Shown: positions 37,564-45,577 of the stretch, one piece after another | How positions within the stretch are numbered: position 1 is the first letter of the stretch | Layout of the letters: each line of letters starts with the position of its first letter | Origin: Bacteroidales bacterium | GTDB lineage: Bacteria > Bacteroidota > Bacteroidia > Bacteroidales > P3 | Direction of reading: 5' to 3' | Assembly (NCBI GenBank): GCA_009785425.1 | Contig: WQWI01000010.1 | Coordinates: 1-62,944, forward strand | Length of the DNA stretch: 62,944 nucleotides | Notes under the pieces: model-generated | The model's database searches: none | What the model was told of the DNA's origin: nothing | The model's input: only the letters and a program-made list of their open reading frames with translations | Translations under genes and position numbers: made by a program

Positions 37564-37571
37564 CAAAGATA
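37564..37571 (-). promoter_or_regulatory. -7 box for cdd
   Basis: TATCTTTG on the minus strand, about 20 nt before the cdd ATG. Confidence 0.65.
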
Positions 37572-37607
37572 CAAAAAAAAATGTATTTTCCCGATTTTCT
37601 GCGAAAG

Positions 37608-38831
37608 CTACACCACTTCTGCGACAACAAACGTGCTTCCGCCAACAAAAATCAAATCATCCGAATCAGCAGATTTTTTAGCTGCTTCCAGGGCTTCGGC
37701 AACAGTCGGAAAAGCATCGCCGAGCAAACCGAACTTTTGGGCTTGCTGTTGCAAATCTTTCTCATTCAAGGCTCGCGGGAGGTTGGGCTTGCAAAAATAA
37801 TAAACGGCATCTTTCGGAAGTAGTGATAAAATTGTTGTGATATCTTTGTCGTTTACCGCTCCGAAAACTGTATGCAATCGGCGATACGGCGTTTGTGAAA
37901 GTTGTTGCAAAATTTGCTTGATACCATCTTCGTTGTGCCCGGTGTCGCAAACAATCAGGGGTTTTTCGCCGATGATTTGCCAACGTCCGAGCAATCCGGT
38001 GTTTTTTACGACATTCGCCAAACCTTCTCGAATTGCTTCTTCCGAGAGATTTGGGAATAAATTTTTTACACGAAAAATCGCAGCCAAAGCTGTTTGTATA
38101 TTTTTTTCTTGGTAAATTCCGAGTAAATCGCACGTTACATTTTCCAAAAAAATATGTTGATCAGCGAAACTGATTTCTGAATGATTTTGTTTGGCGATTT
38201 CTAAAAAAACCGGAGCAGTTTTTTCGTTGGTTTCGCCAATAATGACAGGTGTTTCTGGCTTTATGATGCCTGCTTTTTCTGCAGCAATTTTTTCTATGGT
38301 ATTACCTAAAAATTGCATGTGATCCATACCGATATTTGTAATCACGGAGAGTAGGGGAGTGATCACGTTTGTGGAATCCAACCGTCCGCCCATACCCACT
38401 TCGACAATTGCAATATCGACTTGCTCTTTTGCAAAATAGTCGAACGCTAAAGCCACCGTCATTTCAAAGAAAGAAGGTTTTATTACCTCAAAAAGAGCAC
38501 GATTTTCTTCGACAAAATCCACTACATTTTGTTCGGGAATACAAATGCCGTTGATTTTTACTCGCTCTCTAAAATCTTTCAAATGCGGTGATGTATAAAG
38601 CCCGGTTTTATAACCTGCTGCTTGAAAAACCGATGCTAACATGTGCGAAGTTGAACCCTTTCCGTTAGTTCCGGCAACGTGAATGCTTTTGAACTTCGTT
38701 TCCGGATTGCCAAGTTCTGTGAGAAGTTTTATGGTATTATCTAAATTAGGCTTGTAGGCACTTGCTCCGATGCGTTGGTACATGGGCAGTTGAGAAAAAA
38801 GATAGTCCAAGGTAGATTGATAAGGGCTCAT
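37608..38831 (-). CDS. folC: Bifunctional folylpolyglutamate / dihydrofolate synthase
   Basis: A 407-residue Mur-ligase-like enzyme. The P-loop is AGTNGKGSTSHML, and EVGMGGRLDSTNVI and GVVNDKDI-type segments follow. FolC adds glutamate to dihydropteroate and folates. It starts 3 nt after the MBL gene stop and shares its transcript from 39.7 kb. Length is normal for the family. Confidence 0.94.
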   Translation of the reverse strand: MSPYQSTLDYLFSQLPMYQRIGASAYKPNLDNTIKLLTELGNPETKFKSIHVAGTNGKGSTSHMLASVFQAAGYKTGLYTSPHLKDFRERVKINGICIPEQNVVDFVEENRALFEVIKPSFFEMTVALAFDYFAKEQVDIAIVEVGMGGRLDSTNVITPLLSVITNIGMDHMQFLGNTIEKIAAEKAGIIKPETPVIIGETNEKTAPVFLEIAKQNHSEISFADQHIFLENVTCDLLGIYQEKNIQTALAAIFRVKNLFPNLSEEAIREGLANVVKNTGLLGRWQIIGEKPLIVCDTGHNEDGIKQILQQLSQTPYRRLHTVFGAVNDKDITTILSLLPKDAVYYFCKPNLPRALNEKDLQQQAQKFGLLGDAFPTVAEALEAAKKSADSDDLIFVGGSTFVVAEVV

Positions 38832-38834
38832 GGT

Positions 38835-39686
38835 TTATTGTTTTGGTGTGAAAATAAATCCACCTTTTCCGTTAGGTGTTAATGAGCCCATTCCCGGAAA
38901 AGGAATATGTGCCCCACCAACGGAAAGATTGTTACTGATAATATATTCCAATATTGTCAAACGTGCTTTGATAGCCATTTGATTATCAACATCGAATGTT
39001 GTGGAAACCGTAGGATGCGGCATTTGCACAGCCATTGAATGTACCATATCGCCCCAAATAAGTATGTCGTTATCAACGACAAAAACAGTATGTCCGGGAG
39101 TGTGTCCGAAGTTCGGCAAAGCTTGGATAACATCGGTCATTATCTCTTGCTCGGGTGGGAATAAAACCAAATTTTCACGGTAAGTATTGACAACAGCGGT
39201 GGCTATTTCACGCCATCTCTCGTTGAGCGTACTGGAAGGGTCTGTAAAAAAAACGTAGTCGTTTTTGGGTACATAAAGCAAAGCATTCGGAAACGCTTTT
39301 GCGTTGTTGGAGTCGAGCAACCCGCCGATATGGTCAAAATGCAGGTGTGTAATCAAAATTTTGTCAATCATTTCGGGCGTAACACCGAATTTTTGCAAAT
39401 TCTCTACCACTCTTATGCCAAGTCCGGCATCAATCAACACGTGTTTCCCGGTGGTTTTGCGAACTAAAAACACATTGGTCGCAGATTGATATGTGCTGTC
39501 GGGCATAGTTTCAGCAAATATTTCCGGTGTCAAGCCAATCAAAACGCTGTAATTCATTCTGCCCTGTCCTTCGGCGAGGAGAATAATTTCGTGATTATTT
39601 TGCGTTCTGTGCGAAAAAGTGTGAGGCTGTGTGATACCTGTGAAGCCAATAAAGCCTAAAAGCAAGGTCAAAAAGGTCGTTTTCAT
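38835..39686 (-). CDS. Secreted MBL-fold metallo-hydrolase (lactonase-like)
   Basis: A 283-residue protein with a signal peptide (MKTTFLTLLLGFIGFTGITQ). The metal motif is ILITHLHFDHIGG, followed by FGHTPGHTVF and WGDMVH, as in lactonase-like members of the metallo-beta-lactamase superfamily. Probably a periplasmic hydrolase; the substrate is unknown. The open frame extends upstream through the divergent promoter region, so 39686 is the start. It is first in an operon with folC. Confidence 0.87.
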   Translation of the reverse strand: MKTTFLTLLLGFIGFTGITQPHTFSHRTQNNHEIILLAEGQGRMNYSVLIGLTPEIFAETMPDSTYQSATNVFLVRKTTGKHVLIDAGLGIRVVENLQKFGVTPEMIDKILITHLHFDHIGGLLDSNNAKAFPNALLYVPKNDYVFFTDPSSTLNERWREIATAVVNTYRENLVLFPPEQEIMTDVIQALPNFGHTPGHTVFVVDNDILIWGDMVHSMAVQMPHPTVSTTFDVDNQMAIKARLTILEYIISNNLSVGGAHIPFPGMGSLTPNGKGGFIFTPKQ

Positions 39687-39706
39687 GCTGTATACATAAT
39701 TTTCTA

Positions 39707-39735
39707 CAAAGATACGAAAAAAAATCGTATCTTTG
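39707..39735. promoter_or_regulatory. Palindromic divergent promoter pair (MBL-folC / fabG)
   Basis: CAAAGATACGA (minus-strand TATCTTTG, 39707-39714) and TCGTATCTTTG (plus-strand TATCTTTG, 39728-39735) form an 11-bp-arm palindrome around an A-rich centre. The two -7 boxes are 13 bp apart and face away from each other, so the two promoters overlap and the upstream elements would fall in each other's box. Confidence 0.72.
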
Positions 39736-39762
39736 CAACGATTTTTAATAACCAAAACTATT

Positions 39763-40512
39763 ATGAGCAAATTATTGGAAGGCAAAACTGCCGTTATTAC
39801 AGGAGCCGCACGTGGCATCGGAAAAGCAATTGCTATCGCTTACGCAAAACAAGGTGCAAATATTGCATTCACGGATTTGAACTATGACGACACTGCAAAA
39901 GCAACCGAAAACGAACTAAAAGCATTTGGTGTGAAAGCCAAAGGATATGCTTCGAATGCGGCAAACTACACGGATACCGAGCGTGTTGTCGGCGAAATTT
40001 TAGCCGAATTCGGAACGATTGATATTTTGGTAAACAACGCCGGTATCACGAAAGATACGTTGTTGATGAAAATGACGGAAGAGCAGTGGGACGCAGTAAT
40101 CAATGTGAACTTGAAGTCTGTTTTCAATTTCACAAAAGCTGTTCAAGGAACGATGCTTAAGCAGCGTTCGGGAAGTATTATCAACATGAGTTCCGTTGTG
40201 GGTGTTTCCGGAAATGGCGGACAAATCAACTATTCCGCATCGAAAGCGGGAATTCTTGGTTTCACAAAATCGTTTGCAAAAGAAGTTGGATCGCGTAACA
40301 TTCGTTGTAATGCGATTGCACCGGGCTTTATCATTACTGAAATGACCGGGCAATTGTCTGAGGACGTTCGCAAAGCGTGGGAAAGCACAATTCCGCTCAA
40401 ACGAGGCGGAACTCCCGAAGATGTAGCGGAAGTTTGCGTATTTTTGGCTTCGGATATGTCGGCGTACGTGACAGGGCAAACGATTTGCGTTTGCGGTGGA
40501 ATGAATATGTAA
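39763..40512 (+). CDS. fabG: 3-oxoacyl-[ACP] reductase
   Basis: A 249-residue short-chain dehydrogenase. It has TGAARGIGKA (cofactor), NNAG, and the catalytic Ser/Tyr/Lys in MSSVVGVSGNGGQINYSASKAG, with the FabG-like C-terminus GQTICVCGGM. It reduces 3-oxoacyl-ACP with NADPH in fatty-acid elongation. The in-frame ATG at 39733 lies in the promoter, so 39763 is used. Confidence 0.94.
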   Translation: MSKLLEGKTAVITGAARGIGKAIAIAYAKQGANIAFTDLNYDDTAKATENELKAFGVKAKGYASNAANYTDTERVVGEILAEFGTIDILVNNAGITKDTLLMKMTEEQWDAVINVNLKSVFNFTKAVQGTMLKQRSGSIINMSSVVGVSGNGGQINYSASKAGILGFTKSFAKEVGSRNIRCNAIAPGFIITEMTGQLSEDVRKAWESTIPLKRGGTPEDVAEVCVFLASDMSAYVTGQTICVCGGMNM

Positions 40513-40522
40513 AAGAAACACG

Positions 40523-40550
40523 GTAGGGGCGAGGTATGTCTCGCCCCTAC
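40523..40550. repeat. Short palindrome (GTAGGGGCGAGGC family), fabG-membrane protein gap
   Basis: GTAGGGGCGAG-GTATGT-CTCGCCCCTAC, 11-bp arms with no mismatch. It lies between the fabG stop and the next start at 40563. Confidence 0.85.
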
Positions 40551-40562
40551 AATTTTTTCAAA

Positions 40563-42635
40563 ATGTCCCTAATCTCAAATAATCCAACGTGGTATGTACT
40601 GTTTTGCATATTGGTGGGATTTTTGTTTGCCGGAATTTTATACTACAAGACGAAGAAAGACGGTTTTGAACCTCCGAAACGCTATCTAATGGCGGGTTTG
40701 CGGTTTCTGTCCGTTTTTTTGATAAGTTTTTTGTTGCTTGCCTTTTTACTGAAAACCGAACACCGTCGAACGGAAAAACCAATAGTTGTTTTGCTCCACG
40801 ATAACACGGAATCGTTAGCCTATTTTGCAAAAGATAACCCGCAGTGGCTTTCGCAATGGGCTGATTTTTCGAATCGTTTGGGAGATAGGTTTGAAGTTGA
40901 ATCAATGACTTTCGGAAACGATATTTCTTCAACAAACGATATTTTATTCGACCAAAGACAAACCAATATCTCGAATGCGTTGAGACAGGTCAGAACGCAA
41001 TTTTTCGGTAGAAACTTAACTGCCGTAGTTTTGGCTACTGACGGGATTTTTACCGCAGGTGAACATCCTTTGCAGGCGGCAGAAAGCCTCGTAGCTCCTG
41101 TTTTTACAGTTGCTTTGGGCGACACTACCGAACATAAAGATGTGTGGATACATCGTGTAAGTCACAACAGATCTGCTCATTTGGGCAACCAATTTCCGAT
41201 TAATATCGAATTGCGAGCAACGCAACTACTGAACACGAGGGTAGTTGTAACCATCGAAAACCAAGGTCGGACGCTTTTTTCGAGAGAGGTAAACATTGAC
41301 AGACCACATTTCTTTGAAACGATTGAGACATTTCAAACAGCTGAAAACGTAGGAATACAACGCTATATAATTTCGGTTTCCGAAGTTGAAGGCGAGCGAA
41401 ATGTGGTGAACAATCGCAGTGAGATTTTTGTAGAAATTTTGGATTCTCGTAGAAAAATTTTACTGCTCGCAGCATCTCCGCATCCCGATATTACGGCAAT
41501 TCGAAATTCCATTTTGGCATCCGAACGTTACGATGTGGATTTGGTCTTGGACGGAAATCTGCCATTATCACTCGAAAATTATGATGTAGTTATTTTGCAC
41601 CAACTGCCTGCAAGGACAGGTGTTATGAACAGCCTTGTTCAGCAAATTGCTGTACGAGAAATTCCCGTTTGGAAAATTTTCGGAACACAAACCGATTTGA
41701 GTGCGTTCAATCGAATGAATTTTGGTGTAAATGTAGAACCACGCGGACAGCAGACCAATGACGCCTTTCCGAGTTTCAATACGGCGTTTACGAATTTTAC
41801 ATTTTCCGATGATTCGAGAAATCAGTTGTTTAATTTTCCGCCGTTAACTGTACCTTTTGCAACATTTACACTTGCGGAATCTGCACAGCCTTTTTTGTTT
41901 CAAAGAATTTTGAACGTTACAACGGATATGCCGTTGATGCTTGTTAATCAGAATGTAAATAATCGAACTGCTGTGCTTTTGGGCGAAGGAATTTGGCGTT
42001 GGCGATTGCACAATTTTTTTCAAAACCAAAATCACGATGCGGTAGATGAACTAACAAACAGAACTGTTCAATTTCTTTCTGCAGCAGCAGACAGACGCCA
42101 ATTTCGAGTGCATTCAAGACCTATTTTTGACGAGACGGAGCCTATTGAAATGGAGGCAGAACTTTACAATGAGGCAAATGAATTGGTTACTTCTTCAGAG
42201 GTTACTATAGAGATTAAAAATGCCGATGGTATAGTGTTTCCGTTTACTTTTTCGCCTTCAGGAACTATGTACAAATTGCGTGCGGGACTTTTGCCTGTTG
42301 GCGATTACACCTACATTGCACGAACAAGATTAGGTAACCAAAATCACCAAGCAATGGGTGGTTTTTCGGTACGAGCTATAAACGTGGAACGACTGAATTT
42401 GCGTGCCGATCATCAATTGTTGAATTTAATTGCTCTGCAAACCGATGCAGAAATGGTTTACCCTAATCAATTAGATGAGTTGCGAAATATGCTTATTTCT
42501 CGTGATGACGCAAGACCTGTAACCTACGTAGAAAGAGTGTTTCGCGAGTTAATCAACCTGAAATGGATTTTGATTTTTTTGACTTTTATTCTTTCTGTTG
42601 AGTACTTTCTACGCCGATATTTTGGGGCGTATTGA
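40563..42635 (+). CDS. Large membrane protein with a von Willebrand-A-like region
   Basis: A 690-residue protein. It has two N-terminal membrane segments (about residues 8-25 and 41-62), then an extracytoplasmic portion with a vWA-like beginning (EKPIVVLLHDNTESL; ATDGIFTAGEHPLQAA) and a glutamine-amidotransferase-like fold region (YDVVILHQLPARTGVM), and ends in a membrane segment (LINLKWILIFLTFIL). This layout is common in uncharacterised Bacteroidetes proteins near cell-envelope genes. Function unknown. The earlier in-frame ATG at 40536 lies inside a palindromic repeat and is not used. Confidence 0.75.
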   Translation: MSLISNNPTWYVLFCILVGFLFAGILYYKTKKDGFEPPKRYLMAGLRFLSVFLISFLLLAFLLKTEHRRTEKPIVVLLHDNTESLAYFAKDNPQWLSQWADFSNRLGDRFEVESMTFGNDISSTNDILFDQRQTNISNALRQVRTQFFGRNLTAVVLATDGIFTAGEHPLQAAESLVAPVFTVALGDTTEHKDVWIHRVSHNRSAHLGNQFPINIELRATQLLNTRVVVTIENQGRTLFSREVNIDRPHFFETIETFQTAENVGIQRYIISVSEVEGERNVVNNRSEIFVEILDSRRKILLLAASPHPDITAIRNSILASERYDVDLVLDGNLPLSLENYDVVILHQLPARTGVMNSLVQQIAVREIPVWKIFGTQTDLSAFNRMNFGVNVEPRGQQTNDAFPSFNTAFTNFTFSDDSRNQLFNFPPLTVPFATFTLAESAQPFLFQRILNVTTDMPLMLVNQNVNNRTAVLLGEGIWRWRLHNFFQNQNHDAVDELTNRTVQFLSAAADRRQFRVHSRPIFDETEPIEMEAELYNEANELVTSSEVTIEIKNADGIVFPFTFSPSGTMYKLRAGLLPVGDYTYIARTRLGNQNHQAMGGFSVRAINVERLNLRADHQLLNLIALQTDAEMVYPNQLDELRNMLISRDDARPVTYVERVFRELINLKWILIFLTFILSVEYFLRRYFGAY

Positions 42636-42650
42636 GAGTGCTTGTTGAAT

Positions 42651-43424
42651 TTAGCTGTCCGCAATCTTCTTCCGAATTCTCGCCGGAATAGGTAAATTTG
42701 AAACCACCGACTCACCAATTAATTCACGGATTACAACTGATGCACAATGTGCTCCGAAAATTGGTGGCATATACGATATTGTTCCGACAGTTGTTTTCTT
42801 ATTTACCTCATCTTCGCAAAATACAACCGAATTTTCTCGTACTTTTTCTGTGGAGAAAACAGCATGAAATCCGCTGTAAATGCCGAATTTACGAAGTCGT
42901 TTCCGTAGGGCTTCTGCCAACTGACATTGATATGTTTGAGCAATATCCGCAATTCGAACTTGTGACGGATCAGCTTTTCCACCGGCACCCATTGAACTGA
43001 CCAATTGTAATTTTAAATTCAGACAATGCACAATTAAGTAAGTTTTTGGCGAAAATGTATCAATTGCATCCACTACAAAATCATATTTCGCAACTTGCAA
43101 AATATCGATCAACCTTTGGTCTCTCGCATACTCTGAAATAACGTGCAGCTTCAGATTCGGATTGATATCCAACAAACGTTTTGCCATGACCTCGGCTTTC
43201 AAAACACCTTGATTACTGACTAATGCAGGCAATTGCCGATTACGATTAGTTTCATTTACAACATCGCCGTCGACAATGGTCAATTCGCCAATTCCTGCTC
43301 TACACAAATGTTCGCAAGCCGCAGAACCTACACCACCCAAACCCATAACCAATACATGAGAGACACGTAATTTGGCAACGTTTTGGCTACCCAAAAGCAA
43401 TTCTGTTCTTGCTTCCCAACTCAT
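42651..43424 (-). CDS. tcdA: tRNA threonylcarbamoyladenosine dehydratase (TcdA/CsdL)
   Basis: A 257-residue ThiF/E1-like ATPase. It has MGLGGVGSAACEHLCRAGIG (nucleotide binding) and DGDVVNETNRNRQ, with VVDAIDTFSPK and SSMGAGGKADPS. TcdA converts t6A37 to its cyclic form ct6A; tsaB for the t6A step is at 5.2 kb. It is 6 nt after the S41 protease gene on the same strand. Confidence 0.9.
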   Translation of the reverse strand: MSWEARTELLLGSQNVAKLRVSHVLVMGLGGVGSAACEHLCRAGIGELTIVDGDVVNETNRNRQLPALVSNQGVLKAEVMAKRLLDINPNLKLHVISEYARDQRLIDILQVAKYDFVVDAIDTFSPKTYLIVHCLNLKLQLVSSMGAGGKADPSQVRIADIAQTYQCQLAEALRKRLRKFGIYSGFHAVFSTEKVRENSVVFCEDEVNKKTTVGTISYMPPIFGAHCASVVIRELIGESVVSNLPIPARIRKKIADS

Positions 43425-43430
43425 TATTTT

Positions 43431-45197
43431 CTAGTGCGAAATACCTAATTGTCGGAACAAATCGTCGTCTTGAATAACCATCAAAGCACGTTGATAGGCA
43501 GGATCCATAGCACGCATGGTCTTGAAAAAATATCGTCTTCCATAGAGATTTTGTGCCAAACCTGCTTTCAGATTCCGGAAAATAAATCTGTCAGAAGACT
43601 CTTGAAGTCGACGTTGAGTAGCATCTTCCTCATCGGCTAAATTCATCAAAAAATCTCTCATTTTTTCTTCCGACCAAAGGATACTTTCGATGTACTCGCG
43701 ATAGGTTTGGCTTTCTGCAAGTGCGACATTGTCACGCATTTCAGAAAGCATTCGATTCAAAAATACATTTGCTGTTAGTGCACGAATGCTGTTACGACGA
43801 ACACCTGCTTCTTCGGCGAATTGTTCAAACTCTTCCGCAAATCTTCCTTCGATTTGAAAATTGTTGTAAAAATCTTCAAAAGTGGGATATGTTTCCAACA
43901 AATTTTGACGCTCTCTGTCCAAGTATGTCATGATGAAATTGTTGAGTGCCCCTGTTCTGCGAAGATCGACAAAAAAGTCTGAAACTCGGTTTGTATCAAT
44001 GGGTGTAAAAATATCAGGAATAATACCACCTCCGCCATATACCACACGTCCGCCGGATGTGAAAAATCTCAGCGAATCAGGTAACATGATTGAATCCGGA
44101 TGAACGAGTTCGCCACGTGTAAAACGATTCATTAAATCTTCAAAATATTGCTCAAAACCATCGTTGAATGGCTTTTGAATACTGCGTCCCGATGGTGTGT
44201 AATATCTCGCAATAGTCAGCCTAATTTCAGAACTATCACCCGGTACAACAAATGGTCGCTGCACGAGACCTTTTCCAAACGTACGGCGACCTACGATAAT
44301 ACCACGATCGTGGTCTTGAATGGCTCCCGAAACAATTTCGCTGGCAGATGCAGAACGCTCATCAACAAGTACGACAAGTCTCCCGGTTCTGAACATACCA
44401 CCACGTGTTGACATACTGTTTTGGCGAGGCTGATTCGCACCTTCCATATAAACAATCAACAGATTTCCTTCCAAAAATTCATTCGCCATTTCAATGGCTT
44501 GATCCATGAAGCCGCCTGAATTTCCTCGTAAATCGAGAATAATATTTTCTGCACCTTGTTGAATTAAACTTTGCAAAGCAGCTCTAAATTCGGTAGCAGT
44601 TCTTTGTGAAAAACGATCAACACTGATATAACCGGTGTTCTCATTTTCCATAAAAAATACTTCTACCGTGTGAATAGGAATCCTATCGCGGACAATTCTA
44701 AATTCTCTAACCTCGCCATTCCTTAAAATACCAATTGTCACGATTGTACCTCTGGGACCTCTCAAATTGCTAAATACGAAATCATTCCTCGCACTGTCGC
44801 CGGTTGCATTTATTCCATCAATCGTTACGATTCGGTCGCCGGCTTGAATGCCAAGCCTTTCGGAAGGCCCGCCGCTAAGTGCTTCCATAACGATAACCGT
44901 ATCGTTGAGGATATTGAAGGCTACACCAATTCCGTAAAAAGCACCTTGTAATGCTTCGTTTGCACGTTGCACATCACGAGCGGGAATGAATTGAGAATGT
45001 GGGTCTAAATGCCTTAATATTTCAATGGTACCTCTTTCAACAAGAGGCATCAATTCCACTTGATCCACATACCTGAGATGAATGAGGTTTAAGAGAAAAT
45101 CACTGTTTGTTCTTGCTGTTCGCAAATCATTATTGTTTCTCGAAAACGCAGGAAGCGAAAGCAAAATAATGGCGATAGTTAAAAATAAATGTTTCAT
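43431..45197 (-). CDS. S41-family C-terminal processing protease
   Basis: A 588-residue secreted protease with a signal peptide (MKHLFLTIAIILLSLPAFS). It has a PDZ domain (about 95-175; AFYGIGVAFN, ERLGIQAGDRIVTIDG) and the S41 domain with GFMDQAIEMANEFLEG, DERSASASEIVSGAIQDHDRG and VGRRTFGKGLVQ, which hold the Ser and Lys of the catalytic dyad. The C-terminal extension of about 180 residues is typical of Bacteroidetes Ctp. Start at 45197 gives a proper signal peptide; the open frame continues upstream into the promoter. Confidence 0.9.
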   Translation of the reverse strand: MKHLFLTIAIILLSLPAFSRNNNDLRTARTNSDFLLNLIHLRYVDQVELMPLVERGTIEILRHLDPHSQFIPARDVQRANEALQGAFYGIGVAFNILNDTVIVMEALSGGPSERLGIQAGDRIVTIDGINATGDSARNDFVFSNLRGPRGTIVTIGILRNGEVREFRIVRDRIPIHTVEVFFMENENTGYISVDRFSQRTATEFRAALQSLIQQGAENIILDLRGNSGGFMDQAIEMANEFLEGNLLIVYMEGANQPRQNSMSTRGGMFRTGRLVVLVDERSASASEIVSGAIQDHDRGIIVGRRTFGKGLVQRPFVVPGDSSEIRLTIARYYTPSGRSIQKPFNDGFEQYFEDLMNRFTRGELVHPDSIMLPDSLRFFTSGGRVVYGGGGIIPDIFTPIDTNRVSDFFVDLRRTGALNNFIMTYLDRERQNLLETYPTFEDFYNNFQIEGRFAEEFEQFAEEAGVRRNSIRALTANVFLNRMLSEMRDNVALAESQTYREYIESILWSEEKMRDFLMNLADEEDATQRRLQESSDRFIFRNLKAGLAQNLYGRRYFFKTMRAMDPAYQRALMVIQDDDLFRQLGISH

Positions 45198-45219
45198 CTT
45201 GACAAGAGTATTTAGCCTA

Positions 45220-45227
45220 CAAAAGTA
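45220..45227 (-). promoter_or_regulatory. -7 box (TACTTTTG) for the S41 protease-tcdA operon
   Basis: TACTTTTG on the minus strand, about 25 nt before the protease ATG. The gap 45198-45577 otherwise holds the hairpin repeat at 45326-45462 and the ileS promoter; I see no gene in it. Confidence 0.5.
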
Positions 45228-45325
45228 CAAAAAAAAAACGAGATATGCAAATTTAGCGAAAACACAAATCTATGAAAAAATAGGGCAACCGCATCAAAAT
45301 GTTAAGGGAAATGACAGTAGCCAAC

Positions 45326-45462
45326 GGATGTCTCGCTACGCTCGACATGACGGGGCTTTGCGGGAAGGGGTGGATGAGGATGAGCAGTGGCTTGCCACCG
45401 CTCATCCTCATCCTTTTTCCCCACTATGGTGGCGGTGTCATCCCGAACGCAGTGAGGGATCT
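45326..45462. repeat. Multi-stem hairpin repeat (CATGTCGAG family)
   Basis: The outer arms are GGATGTCTCGCTACGCTCGA...ATGAC and GTCAT...CGAACGCAGTGAGGGATC, which pair with several G-U and mismatched positions. Inside is a long stem (GGATGAGGATGAGC / GCTCATCCTCATCC, 45372-45412) with a GTGG/CCAC extension. It has the same plan as the 27-kb copies, an outer stem with a different insert stem, so the inner stem is variable between copies. Confidence 0.82.
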
Positions 45463-45528
45463 ACTTGATAGTGTGTGTGTTATTTGCTAAGATGTGCTTT
45501 TTTTTCAACACTTTGTGGTTGGGCTAAA

Positions 45529-45559
45529 TTTGCATATCTCGTTTTTTTTCGTATCTTTG
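45529..45559 (+). promoter_or_regulatory. Promoter of ileS
   Basis: TTTG (45529-45532), a 19-bp spacer, TATCTTTG (45552-45559) followed by CAC. The ATG at 45578 is 18 nt further on. Confidence 0.78.
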
Positions 45560-45577
45560 CACCTTAAAAACAACAAA

